Below are positions 10,353-23,800 of a stretch of 64,000 nt of DNA, one piece after another (within the stretch, counting starts at the first letter, position 1; the number at the start of each line of letters is the position of its first letter). The notes beneath the pieces were generated by a model. The model was not told the origin of the DNA and made no database searches. It worked only from the letters and a program-made list of their open reading frames with translations. This stretch comes from Acanthaster planci (taxonomy: Eukaryota; Echinodermata; Asteroidea; Valvatida; Acanthasteridae). Location of the stretch: assembly GCF_001949145.1 (NCBI RefSeq), contig NW_019091465.1, forward strand, positions 184,237 through 248,236. Reading direction: 5' to 3'. The position numbers were made by a program, and so were the translations under genes.

Positions 10353-13004
10353 AAACCTTAAGAACGAACCCACAACGTACTTGAATTTTTTTTCTAATGG
10401 CACTGTAGGCTGTAGGGACCGTGAAGGTTAATACCAGATTTGGAAGTGAAATCAAAAATGCTCAACTGCTCAAAGATGAATTGGCAAATTTCCCAAAAAG
10501 TGGATGAATAAAGCGACTCTTAACTTTATTTCAAACGGATTTTTGCTGGCATATTTATATCTTCCTTGACCTTAAGACAATCGTATAGACAATCCAGAGA
10601 GCAAGTATGTAACTGCCTTGAAGCCTTCTAAACTACACAATAATTAATTGGGGATTGACGTGAAAATATTCTCGGTGTGTATTTCCTGGGATGGGAGGGC
10701 GAAACAGTCTAGCCCTCAAACCGAAAAATTCCTTGATCCACTTTTTTTTTTCATATCCATCACTGGCGTATTCAGGTTTTGAGTCTACGGGAGCAAACCA
10801 CTGTCCCTTTCTTGTTTCCCGTGAAAGAATCCTCAAAGTAAGGTAGAGTGGCGTTTGTAAAATCTTAACCATTTTCTGGAAGGAATCAATAATTTGGCCC
10901 CAAATCATGAGTTTTTCGAATTTCTATTTTGGGGTGAAATCGACAAGGTTATCTCGATTTGTGCTGACAATTTGTTGAAGCCATTTTGAGCAAATCTGTT
11001 GAAATCAGCTGAATCACGACGATCTCTGTTGGGCGACATTAATTAGACCCGCATTTGGCATTTACACGCACATATAACGATTAGAATTTCTTTCACAAAC
11101 AAGCAAATTTAACTCTTGCACTGCACAAATGGAACACTTTCGTACCAGACATGCGCAGTGGCAAAGGCTATAGGCTTTCCTGATACCGTTTTCTCGATTT
11201 AACGACTGAACAAAATTGAGGTGAATTACTAATCTTCAATTTCAATCAAGTTTATAAGAATTGGAGAGTACATTTTAAGGCTGTTTCAGAGGTGTTAGGC
11301 AATGGACGTATTTACTGGACTCAGACAATTAAACTCAACGATTAAAAACAATTCAGTTTCACTGCAGAGAGAAATTTCTCTTTCCGATGAAAATTTGTAA
11401 GGAAATGTCGGCGTTTTCAAAATTTATATCGAAATGAATACAATGGCAACCAACGCGGGTAGGGGCAAGTTACCTCGCCCCTCCACTCGTTACACCACTG
11501 ATAATGAATGTCACTTGTGCCTGCCCAACTGATAAGGCTGTCATGTTAAGAACTCATGGACATGCGTGCCCATGGCAGCGCGTCATTCGAACGGCTACCA
11601 GTTCCAACAATCCATGGGACGTCGGAGAATTTTTGAGAACGGGGAACAAATGTTAGGTCGTAATACTTCTCAGGAAGTTTAAGGCTTCGTGTATAAAATT
11701 GTATATGACTTGTAGAACAAAAGAGAGATTTATATCGCGGCGTAAGTTGCCAATTTCAATTAAATCGTGCACAAGCTTCAAGGCATCATCCCGCGAAACA
11801 CACAATCAGGGGTATAGCTGGGGGGGGGGGTAACGCTCAAGTTTACTTGGGTTAACTGTCAGTTTCACATCTTGTCGCTTGCTGCTTTAAAACTGGGAAT
11901 TTGTGGAGATCAACTACCCAGATTCCGTTTTGCGCCAGAATGACGCCGGTAGAGTCTGGGGAAAGACAATGCGTCCCGTCTCCTTCGTGGTCACCGTCGC
12001 TGTAGGCCGATGTGCCTTGACGAACGCAAATCTCTGCGCGAAATTATTAATTTCCTCGAGCTAGGTGCGTCAATGATTAAAAAAAAAAAGGGCGGGTATC
12101 AATGGCCGGATAAATTAAAATGCCAAGTCAGGCGTGTTGGATTGGTGTAACGCGCCGCCTCCCCGATGCCGCACGCTCGCCGGGAGCTTATTATTGGTAA
12201 TACGGTTATAAAAAGGAAAAGAAAAGATAACAAAATGCCACGACTTGTTAAATGTACACACAACGAGCGTCCCTTTTTATCAACAATTGTCTTGTAAACA
12301 AACAGAGGGAACCCGCCATCGGAAATACCAGCGAATATTGTATTAGAGGAGATATAGAGGTTAATGTACACCGATTTTTAATTAATTTTTTGAATAGGAA
12401 GTGCAGGCGACGAAATTGCGATGGTTTTTATATTTTGAAGTGGGAAAAGGCCATTGTCAGTTTAAATAAAAAGACATGCATATCATATTTTTTTTCATTA
12501 TATCCCCATGTAGACATTTCTTTAGGAAGTGAGTGCCTAGGTTGCCTGATAAACGCAAATTCACACGATCGTTTGAATCGTTTAAATGGCGAGCACTCTT
12601 CAAACGCGAGGGAAAAGATAACTCAAGCTTCTAGGCAACTGATAATTCATCTGCGGACCAGATGTCAATGTGGATATTGTAGTGGGAAAATATGCACGAT
12701 ATAGAATAAACTTTCCTTGTTAAGTTATTCGCTTCTATTTCCACCTAAGTAGATCTGGAGTCCAAATTGTGAATAAAAACAAAATAATTGTACTTTTTTG
12801 ATTCGCTGTGTGGTTTTTGTGTATCTGTCTGTCCCCCCCTCCCCATTGTCAAGTCGGTTTATACTCCGTGTAAGCCCTCCATCAAGACAACAACTCTCCC
12901 CTAAAAGATGCGGAAAAGAACTAACTGTCGTTACCATGGAGTTGCCTCGCCGGTTAATAAAGGGTTGTTGTGATCATTGATCATTTCTGGTAATGACACC
13001 AAGG

Positions 13005-13160
13005 ATTCCTCAAAGCGCCGTAGGGACTTTGGCCCGCAAGCCTGAAGAAACATGTAAAGAGGAGACAATAAGAAGCAGTCAAAGTCTTATTAAGGGAGTT
13101 GGAAGAAATCCCAAGAGGAATCTTCTGGGTAAAAACCCAGGTAATCAGACTGGGACTGGA
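13005..13160 (-). mobile_element. SINE-family body fragment
   Basis: Shares blocks with 15880-15990: a GGAGACAATAAGAA-like start, GTTGGAAGAAATCCC against GGTGGGAGGAAAACCCC, AGAGGAAT, TTCTGGGTAAA, and a GACTGGAAAC- or GACTGAAAACCC-like end. On the minus strand these correspond to the central domain following the tRNA head in the fuller copy. The ends are lost. Confidence 0.55.
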
Positions 13161-14006
13161 AACAAAAAAAAAACACAATTCAGTATAGAAACAGGTTTCA
13201 GACCCAGGCGCATGCTCACGAATTTCTACAGACTCATCAGTGATCAGAGACGACACAGGCATATACGGTATCCTCTCCATTGCTGAAGCTATCCTATTGT
13301 CCCGTGGAGTCAGCAAAACAGATATCGCAGGATCCATCTCCCCAGTTAAATTCATTATCAAAGATTAATGCTGCATGTATCATGTCAATTTCATTCAAAT
13401 TCTATAACCAGTTAATACACTGCAGGCAATACATGTTACTGCATTGGAGTTATCTGAAATCAGACTGTTTTTGTCACTATACGCTACAGACTGGGTACCC
13501 GTGTTCACTATGGCTTTAAAAACCACGCAAATATAGCCCAGGTATTGTTTCGTTGCAAAAGAACAATGTCCCATCTGATGGGTTAATCACAAAATGGAGT
13601 CATGAAGACACTAGTAAGATTCGTTAACATTAGTTTTTGTTTGTTTTTTGTTTTGTTTTGTTTTTTTTGGTGATACAGCGTCTGGTGCTTTCATTGTCCA
13701 TTTTCAACACTTAGGTCTTGTGTTCACAACAAACATTTTAAATTGATTTTGCATTGTTTTCTATAATATTTTCCATCTTGTTGCATTCTGCTACTGTGCA
13801 CCCATCTCCCTTGGCTTGTCTGCTGTCCAAACACCTGCCAAACTTAACAGCAATTTACCATCTCATTTTGATGGTACTCAAAAAGGTCTTGTCTTGGACG
13901 CTTCGACAGTCGTTGTAGATTATTGGTACGCACCACTTCTGGTTCCCATTATATTAACCATAACAGTCCCAAATCCTCCAATTTCAATACGATTTTACAT
14001 ACACCC

Positions 14007-14025
14007 TTGAGGGTTAGGGTTAAAA
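14007..14025. repeat. Short telomere-like motif, related to the hairpin at 51546-51604
   Basis: GAGGGTTAGGGTTAAAAC contains two TTAGGG-type units. The same sequence with the same trailing AAAAC ends the hairpin element near 51.6 kb, so this looks like one arm of the same small element, not a chance motif. Confidence 0.5.
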
Positions 14026-15699
14026 CATTTAATCTCCTGTCTCCAAGCATCCCTGCCTTATTAAAGCAGAACTTTTGACCTGATCAGAGCCCATTTCTTT
14101 CAACTTCTTGCTGCTGTCAAATTGCTGGCTTTCAAAGTTTCCTGTTATTGCTTGTTATACCCCCCCCTTGCTCTCTTAGCCCCGTCCGGTTCCAAGCATT
14201 ATTTTAATGCCCAGGGATTTTTCCGTACATAACAAATCCCTTGTTTTGACCCATTAAAACGAGAAAACAACGATGCACGTTGCACAAGAAAGGGTATTAA
14301 AAATGGGGAAACGCAAACCCGCGGCGCAACTGTAGTAATTAGCATACTTCGGCTGGGCCCCGATCTAAGTTATGCGCAAACGCAAGATTAATTTTCTGGC
14401 GTCGCCTGTCGGCGGGAACCACGAACGCATGCGCAGTGTTTGCGCAGCTAAGTTAACGGATGCCTAGTCGTGTGCTGAATGCGTGCCCTCCCACACCTCT
14501 GTTGTCATTCTCTATTTGAAACAAATTAGTCTCTCCTCCAAAAGACGGGGGCTTGTTTAAAGTTCTCACGCCCGCCAAACACTCATCCCGTCTACTTTTT
14601 TTTTTTTAATTGTGTATTTTTTGATACACAAAATGCACTCTTCCCATCCCTCGGAAAAGAATTCAGTTCGAAATGTGAATCTCATTCGTGAATGGGAACT
14701 GGGATGAGCAGAATAGGACGATGAACAGCGGAGGGAGTGGATTCAAAGATTTATGGGTTAAGACATAACCACGGCGCCAGCACACACAATGCTGCCGTCA
14801 TATTAGGGGACAAACCGAGAGAGAAAATGAGTTTCAGGACTTTTGAGATGGTGAATGTGGTGTGAAATCTTCTCATTGTGTTACCTGGTGACGGAGGATA
14901 CGGTGACTGCATGGCATGCTCTCCTCTTGTCACATTTACTGACAAAGCTGTGAGGAGGTACCTTTTTTGAGGGGGGGAGCGACTGGCAGGGTGTAAGGTA
15001 AGGTGCGTATCTTCACTTCAACAAAAATACACCAATACATGTATCTCGATCGAGAAAAGGACTGGATAGGTCGACACGGCACGTTTCTGCCATACAAACT
15101 CCATGCTTGCGATAAAGTGGATCGCTGCTGTCCAATCTTCGTTGTATTAAACTACTTAAGGGTTAATCTAAATGGCCAATAAAATATACGCTAACAAAAC
15201 CGATGAAATCTGTGGAGAGAAAATTGTAAAAGGTGGCAGGAATTCCCAGGGACAACATCCAATTGAAAAACCCAACACTAAAAAAGAAAAACAATCCACC
15301 AATTCAGCCTGCTAAGGATTATAGTGCGTCCAATTGACCCAATTCCCCCCCCCCGCCTCTTGTGGGTCACCAGAAAGAGGTAGATTTTTGCGGTGACGTC
15401 GTGGTTGAAGTTTTGCACTTACGGCCGGTTTTTCTCGGATCCAAGCCCACAGGCTACATTTTGAACGGGAAAAGAATGACTCACTCAGGGGAAACGTCGG
15501 GCGAAATTGGCTTTTCCTTTGTGAACTTTCTTCTGTCCTTGCAGTCTCAGTGCGGGTAGCTATGTTTACCTTACATACCGAGGAATATGGATATTCCTTT
15601 GTTTCTGTGCATTCAAGAAACCCTGGAGAAAAACATTCTCATTTGTCTCATACCAAGAACATTCTTTTTGGGTGGAATTTATTGTCTGTTCTTGCTCAC

Positions 15700-16075
15700 T
15701 TGATAAAAATAATTAATTTATCCATTTATAAAGCGCAACTTTCATTTAAATATGTTCAAATGCGCTGTACAATGAAGACATTAAGCTTGGAACAATGAAT
15801 ACCTTTGAACAAGGTTGAGCCGATGGCATACACGGGCGCCTCGGGCACCGCCAAGCGACCCACATTCACCAATATCAAAAGGGGAGAGAATAAGAAACAG
15901 TTACAGTTTTAGAGGTGGGAGGAAAACCCCAGAGGAATATTCTGGGTAAATCCACGGAGTCGGGTAGAGACTGAAAACCCAATCCACATGTGGACCGGTC
16001 CGGGAATCAAACCTGGGACCACAGAGGTAGAAGGCAAGGAAAGAACTACCTTGCCAACCTGACTTTACAGCAGTT
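15700..16075 (-). mobile_element. tRNA-derived SINE, nearly full length, with L2-like tail
   Basis: On the minus strand the element starts near 16070 with a tRNA-like head holding an A-box-like TTGGCAAGGTAG and the B box GGTTTGATTCC (16003-16013). It continues through a conserved central domain (TTTACCCAGAATATTCC, TTTTCCTCCCACCTCT) and ends near 15700 with a tail reading CAGCGCATTT then GCGCTTTATAAATGG. A similar CAGCGC/GCTTTATAAA tail ends the LINE at 35455-36900, suggesting that LINE lineage as the retrotransposition partner. Simple A/T-rich sequence follows at the 3' end. Confidence 0.65.
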
Positions 16076-16980
16076 AATTTAACCCTCACTCCCAAAATTA
16101 CCCCCAAAACTGATTTGAAGATGACAAAAAGGTTGATACAACCCGCACTGCGTTGACCCTTTCTTGTTCCTAGTTACTGTCGGCACACACTCTACCCGTT
16201 TAGACACCGTGTTTTTCTCGGAGAATGTCACACACTTCGAAAAAAAATGATTCTTTTACGCCGCATTCTCAATATGCTTTTTCCTGTTAAGCGCTTGATC
16301 TCAAATAACGATATTTAGCCGATGATCCGCACACAGATCGTCTCCAGTTGTCTATGCATTGATTTTGTTTTAAACTTGCCGAAAATATAGACAAAAAACA
16401 GCGAGGAGAGCGAATCGTATTCCTTTTAATTAAGCCACGTACTGAAGCCGTAATAAAAACCAGTAAATCAATGAGTTCTGCGGATGAGAGTCGCCGTCTT
16501 TGGCTTACGGACCGTTTGCAGATGAATCATTAAACTGACAAGACATGTACTCTGTCGCTACATCGGATTTAATTTACAGCTCCTCAGGCATTGATTTCGT
16601 TGGGAAAGAAAATAGCTAATGTAGCGGTGATTGTTTAGATAGCGAGTTTTTATTGCTTCCTGGTCTTGCGTTGTTAATTACCGCCCGAAATTGGTTGAAG
16701 TGTCGTTATTTGTATCAATCGATATCGCTGTTTTCTCCTAATGAACAAAGGCGAAAGCGAGTGGAACTTGGAATCTGGGTTAGGGGCCTTTTATCAAGTC
16801 AATAGATATCCGTCTGCCCGCTGGTAATTGGATAGGAAAACACTACTTTGGTCACGTCTACAGCGCGTTTGTCTTTTGTCAACACATTCAGGCGTTAATT
16901 GAAACTACGGTTGTTGCAAACTGCTCAAACTGTATATGACGTTGGTGCTGTTGCGATGACAACCGAAAGTATTCAGACGG

Positions 16981-17803
16981 TGGGCCAATCGAGCGGCAAG
17001 GATTTTCAGTTCTGTTGTTAGACGGCCCAATCAGAGCATTTGGTGTTGTAAACGGTCCAAAGCCGCGTAGTTTTATCCATGGCAAAAACTCTTGAGGCTG
17101 ATGAGCTTAAGCATCGCTTTTGAAAGCCAAATGACTGTTTTCCTCCTTCTGCAAGTGCAAATCGTGCACACATCATCAGCAACGTTTGCTGAACCAATAA
17201 CAGTTTGACAGCCTTCCACCACTCGCTGACCACGCCCACTTAACGCCAACTCTTAACCAAATCCGCAAACCTTTCCTGTAACTGGCTAATCAATCATATT
17301 TCACTCGTTCCCCTAAAAGAACGAATAGGGAAAACAGAAAAGACGACTTGATGATATTGTCTTTTTTTGCCGCAAATGCAATATCGGCCGCCGATACTGC
17401 CGTCTACGCAGCACTCCGACCCTGTGTGCTGCGCCGATGCGCGGAGGCGTTCACGGCCTGACAACGCCTGTTGCATTCGGGAGGTTCGCATGAATGGGCC
17501 CTTTACATTGTAACCAAAACACGCGACCATTGTCCGCCGTTGTTGACCAGCGCCCTTTCGAATGTAATTAATAACACCTTATCAGGTTTAAATTGACGGG
17601 CCAGGCACGGGGGACGACAGTCTAAATCCCGGGCACCGGATCCGATGGCTCGTGGTTGAACGATCGCTCCGGGGCACGATTAACACCGAGAACTTTACCT
17701 CCCCTTTTTTTCGACGAGGGAAGAGCGTACGCCTCTAACATCGCTCCGGGCGACAAGGCGCGGACGACGGCCAGACTTTTTTCAGTTTGATCGGCAAGCT
17801 GGC
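16981..17803 (+). promoter_or_regulatory. Likely proximal promoter/5' UTR region of the Pax gene
   Basis: The 800 bases before the Pax start codon hold CCAAT motifs (for example CCAATCGAG at about 16985, CCCAATCAGAG at about 17028 and ACCAATAACAG at about 17193). They become CpG-rich between 17380 and 17780, unlike the AT-rich DNA on either side. No clear TATA box is seen. This fits a CpG-type promoter with a 5' UTR joined to the small first coding exon. No splice acceptor is obvious just upstream of the ATG, so the UTR is probably contiguous. Confidence 0.35.
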
Positions 17804-20800
17804 ATGCATTTCGGAGGTGAGTATCGCAACGCAGCTAATCTATGGTTATCGGTGTTTTTGTATAGGCTTGGTGTAAGATCGTTGTGAGTTGTCGTGCGTC
17901 AATTTCTCCACACTGGTAAACGATACTGAGTCAGACAAAATTCTGAAAGAGGTTGCAGAGAATGTAATTCAAACTTGATGGATTTTACGTGTGAGATCGT
18001 GAATGTTTGAAGCCTAATAAAAACAAACGGTACGCCTTCGGAGAAACACAAAAACTAGACTTTTTCAAAGATTCTCTGATATATTTCTAGGAATTATGAT
18101 ATAAAAATAATCAATTAGGAATTAATTCATATGCGCACGGGCTAATTGTATTTACTTTTTTTATTCGGAGTGGAATTTCTTTTTTGTTCTAAAAGTAATG
18201 ACCACTACAATATTATGCATTCATTTGAGTACACCGACTTATTACATTTAGTTCTGCTAAGTCAACTTTTATTGACCTCTAGTTTCCTATGAGTAATAAC
18301 AGAATAATTTTACAAACCGTAACATAATAAAACCAGTCATTACCAATAGTAAATAAAAGTGTAAATAAAAGACAGCTGAGCGTACTATACAATTGCAGCT
18401 GCAATTTATTTTCGAAAAAGCCTATCTCCTTTTATAACAATCCATGAAACTCAAATCCAGCACGGCCTGCATTATCGTATTATTTTGCAATGTTACCTGC
18501 AAAGAAAATAGTTATTTGATGTCCCCTAACAGTCTTCAAACATTACTAGAAATATTAACTTGCCGGGCCAGAGTGTGCTTGCTGACTTTTGTGGTTGAAT
18601 ATTCAACTGGAGGACTTGTCTGTCGTCGTTGAAAATGTGTTTGAAGGCGTATAGACAGGCGTTAACATTGACATCGTGTGTCCCAAAATGTAACATTCTG
18701 CAGGTAATGGTTAGACGTTTTGCAGTTATTTTCTAATTTACGCTGTTTTACGTTAGAAATACAATACTGGGATTTTGTCCTAATCGTTTTCTGTCTCTCA
18801 TCGTTAAATGCGTTTCTGGATCCAAGTGGTCCAGAAATTTATAATTCTATCAATATCCGATGTAAATTCAGATTTTAGCAGACCCAGACCAGATATACTT
18901 GTTTTTAATTGCTTTAGGATTGATTTAAAAAAAACAGACTGTGAACGTTTGTTGTGATCAATCAATCCTAAATGACTAAGTTTTACACCGCATTTCCATT
19001 CAGTTGACGCCGGTTTCAACCAACTCGGTGGTATGTTTGCCAACGGGCGCCCCTTACCGGAGACAATGCGTCACCGCATCATCGAGATGGCTCACTGTGG
19101 GGCTCGACCTTGCGACATATCCCGGCAACTGCTGGTGTCTCATGGCTGCGTTAATAAGATCTTGGGTAGGACTATTTCTATTTTCAAAACGTGGTAGATC
19201 AAGTTATTCACAACTGAAAAGCATGACCACTTGGCATATGCAGTTGACCCCAAACTACACGTATTGCTTTTGAGGATTGGAAACAGCTGCTCTAACTCTC
19301 CCTAATTTAAATAAAAACGAAGTTAAAGTCGAATAATGGAGTCCTCTTTTTTTAAAGATGCAAGCAGTTTCTGGCTAGTTCTGTTGTATCAGAACAAATT
19401 GCTGTTGAAAGAATGTACGGTGTAGGTTCGACTCAGCTCGTCCAATACTCAACATACTCAAGGTTAAAAACAGTTTAATACGAAACGTCACATTCACCAG
19501 AATAAATTAATGCTATATTGGTATGGAACATGTTTATTGTAATCTATGTTGTAAACAATATTGTGAACAATCTGAGCGATCCCTCGATCTTTGCATGATC
19601 CGGCAATCGTATTGCACGATTTGTCGCAAGTCCTGCCATCAGCTAATCGCCATTTTGTTTCTAATTTGTTGTTGTTGAAAATTGTTTCCAAAACGGGGGG
19701 TAATGTCTGTGAAGTTATACTGGATCGACTGAAAGCACATTACAAGTACATGTACACAATTAATACATGTTTATCAAGAATATAAAAAAACACAAGTACC
19801 GATGCTCCCCCCCCCCAAAGTTACATTTAGGCCTATTTTGAATTCATTCCTGATTGCACACCTGCACTTACGATTGATGGGTATAAATTATAGGCTTAAA
19901 CGGTCTGGATCCCTATATCCATTTTCTTCCCAATGTTTGTCGATCCAGTTTTTGAATTGGTTGGTAGTCTGTCATCCAACCCATTCAGGATCTTAAACAC
20001 TTCAGTCAGGTCTCCTTTCATTCTCCTGACCTCCAGGGGGTAGAGTTGTAATTCTTTCAATCTTTCATGGTATGGCTTGTGTCTGAGGTTTGGAACTAAC
20101 TTTGTCGCTCTTTTTTACACTCTTTCTGGGGTGTTAATGTCGTTGACTTGGTAAGGGTTCCAAACTTGTACACAATACTCTAAGTGAGGTTTAATGACTT
20201 TGGTAGGTTCCTTTAGTGTATTTGTAAAATAAGGTTGAATTATCGATGATGTGGACATTGGTTCTGGTTTGTTAGGTCCAGGAAAGGCCATCAAGGTCAC
20301 TTTTGCCAAGTGCTGCATGATGTTCAATAGTGTCAATTATCTGTTCATATCTGGAGAGCACTAAGTTTAGGAGGGATCGTTTCAATTTGACCCCCTCTAC
20401 TTATAATTGGTTTCTCCGCATGTTGAACAAAGTGCACATCTTGGATGATGTTATATAATATATGTGGTTCTGGAGTTGGACTTGCACCAATTGTGCCAGT
20501 GTTCCAGTCGATCCAAGGGAAGTTGTAATCTCCCACAATAAGAAGATGCGTCACATTGATGAAATTGGCAGAGTGTAATATTTGGTCTCTTAACTTCTGG
20601 TTGTTGTCGTCTTGACTGTTTGGGCTTCTGTAGCAAAGACCAACAAGTAGATTTTCATGCTCTTGTTACTTGATTAAGCACCATACCGAGCTGTGGAAAT
20701 TGATGTTATTCATTTCACGGCAAGCAACTGCTGAAAGCGAGTCATGAACAAGCAGGATAATTCCACCCTCAACGCCGGTGGGGGAATCTTTGTCAAGCCG

Positions 20801-23800
20801 AAACATGGTGTAATTTTCAAGTGAAACTTCACTTTCCGGTATAGTGCTGCTGTACCAAGTTTCTGTTATCCCAATCATGTCCGGCTTCAGCTCGTCTATT
20901 GTTGCTTCCAACTCTGCTCTTTTGCTCATCAAACCTTGGATGTTTGTTTAGTAGCATGTAATCTTGTCTGTTGTTTTCCCTTCATTTGTAGTGCCCGCAC
21001 TTCTGTTGCCGTAGTTCTTGTTGTTTTCATGGTTGACCCTGGAGGACTTTCATGAATGGCCAATCTCATGTATATTCTCATTATGGTTCTCAACTTCGTT
21101 CTCGTTTCACTTTGTAGTTTTCGTTGTTTACCTTATGGCTAATCACATGCTGTCATCTTTCCTACTCTTGTCATGTGTTCTGTGACTATGGCTGTTTTCA
21201 GCTATTTTCTTTGGTTAAGAACTTTTAGACCGCAATTTAATCCAGTTCCTGTTGTCATGCTTCCGTGCATCAGCGACTGGTTGACTATTACTAATGACTT
21301 CACTTTCTGCAGAATTGGTGCATCGTGAGGTGCTGGATGCAAAAGTGCTGTCCTTAGAATTACTTGATTTCCTGTTGGTTGAACTGAAATTACACCTCTT
21401 CGTCGGCACCATCGTCTTTCGGCTTTCTTCCGCCGCCTCGAAACGGCTTATCACTCTTGATGATTCTCCCATTTCTAATCACCAGCCCTGTTTCTCCCCT
21501 GCTCTTTCTAGTAGCAAGCTCTGCATGAAGTTCCCTACTGTTTCCTTTTTTCCTCTCTCACAAAAGGTCGAATCGAGTAATGTAGACCTTCTGTAAATTG
21601 GAGTCTTTACTCGTTCTGACCTGCTTGGCTCTCATTAAAGCGTGTTTTTCACATTCTCCATTAATGACAGTTACTTTCAATATGCATGGTTTACTCTTGC
21701 CTTCTGGTTTTTCCCCAAGTCTGACTGGCTGAGAAACTCCTGTGTCTTCTAGATATTCCAAAATTTCTCTACCTTGATTTACATCATAAGCTTTCCTATC
21801 TGTACTATCCGCACTAACAGATTCTGGGATTACACGGTCTCATCTGTTTTTCACTGTGTCCCTCCAAGTAATTGGCCACTTTTTTCCTCTATCACTTCTT
21901 CCATTTTTTCTTGTCTGTGAAAAGTTGCTTTCTCTAAGTTCTCGAAACCCTCGTTCATCTCGTCTAGTTTCTTGTTTAGTTCAGTGATGTCTGTACTAGA
22001 GCAAAGCTTACTCAGAGTTGGACGTGATGAGCTGTGGTGTCTACCTTCCAGGAAACATGACACTGCTGGCAAACACCAATTGCAGAGCCACATAAGATAA
22101 TCTTGGTATTTTACTTTTCTTTGAAACCATTGTGTAGTCTGTCTGGTTAAAGCCAGCACATGCCCGGTGTGTCCATCTGCCACATGGGTTACAACGCACA
22201 GCTTTTTCATCATCACCAACTTGTTTATGACATGCTAGAGCTGCACACTCTACTATAGTCTAACTAGAGATCTTACTGGGTTTTTTTTTCTGAAATACTC
22301 TTGGGCGATGGAAGGTCATGTAACAAACGAGTTTTGTTAGAGCTCGGTGGCCCTGAACTTAAACTTCCTGTCCTATCGCGGCGGATACGTCCGCTATCTT
22401 GGATTTTCATTCTGCTACGTGATTTGCTTGTACCAGTTGGATCATCTGTAGCATCTGATGATACTGAAGCCATGATCGTCGTTTCTCTGACCATTATAGG
22501 ATATGGGGCAAGGCTCAAACTCTAAACTACACCACATCAAACCTTTACTGGTCCTCTTCTTTCTTCTCCAATCTTCATTTTTCGGTGCAATCTCAAAAAC
22601 ACGTCTGATACGTTATAGCGGCCTCCTATATATGTATATAGTTCTAAAACAGCAAATCTTTCAGGTCGATTTCTGGAAACCGGCTCTGTTCGTCCTGGAA
22701 CCATAGGAGGGAGTAAACCTAAAGTGGCCACACCCACCGTCGTGGAGAAAATCGAGCGGTACAAGCAAGAGAACCCAACCATCTTCGCCTGGGAAATCCG
22801 AGACAAGCTCATCTCGGAAGGTACGGTAGACCAACCCTATCTTGCACGAGCCTGAATTGAAAAGGGCGCTTCGTCCAAATGCTCTAATCATTGCATTTTA
22901 AAAAAAAGTCAAATAATTAAACTGATACTTCGCATCATAATTTTGAATAAGTCTTTGAATTTTGAATTGAATCTAACACTCTGTTACATCTGTTACGAGG
23001 ACACGTAGATATTTTTGTGGGTAACTTCATGTATCATCCCAGGTGTCTGCACCACTTCAACGGTGCCCAGCGTCAGCTCCATCAACCGTATTCTGCGCAA
23101 TCGCGCCGCCGAGCGCGCAGCCGCCGAGTACGCCCGGGCCACTGAACAGGCATACCTGAGTGACTACGCCACCGCGTGGACCCACTATGCCCCGCCCTAT
23201 GCTATTGGACCCGGCATGAGGATCACTGACAGGAGGCTTGATCCACGGCAGACACTGAGAGCGTGTTGTTCCGGCTTCCTGTGTGGTTCGCCCTATGGAA
23301 CGTATCCTCCGAGTAAGACACTTGATTTTTTGTCTCACCTTCAGCCAATGAAATAAGATGCCCTATGCTGATAGTTAACATACGACATCATAATGCCCCG
23401 ATACTATAAAACATTGTAGAGTTTCTTAGGTGTATGCGCTAAAAAGGTACAATACAGGTGACCCTGAGCGTACTTCTCTCATTCTGTGCACCTTTAAAAA
23501 TAAATGGTTTGGTACCATTCTGATGCCTTAATGCCATAACGGAGCTTTAGTAGTGCTCAGATAATTACAACAGTTCTATAACGGGCAAAAGATTACATGG
23601 TGTGTTCTTTACTGGACAGGTATCCTACCGTCTTCCAACTCACCCTCGCCTTTGGCTACTGAGAGCCAAAGCGATGTGCCCTTCTCTGCCTCGTCTTCCT
23701 CGGCCAGTCCAAGGCCCCGCTCCCCTTCGCCAGCGACGCCCGTCTCCTCCTCGGAGAGCAAGGTCTATCAGCCCGAGTTGGATCCCTCCCCTTACAGGGA

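Larger units (their letters stand above)
10353..16980. other. Non-coding region upstream of the Pax gene
   Basis: No convincing exon was seen. A 150-codon frame at 12252-12704 shows no known motif. The stretch contains SINE fragments (13005-13160 and 15700-16075), a poly-G run at about 11820 and AT-rich blocks with TAATTA-type homeodomain core sites. Cis-regulatory DNA for the developmental gene downstream is plausible but not shown. Confidence 0.35.

Noticed and set aside
12252-12704. 150-codon + strand frame upstream of the Pax gene
   Set aside because: No recognisable motif, Cys/Arg/Asn-rich random-looking composition, AT-rich codons and no promoter or splice context. It is kept as non-coding.
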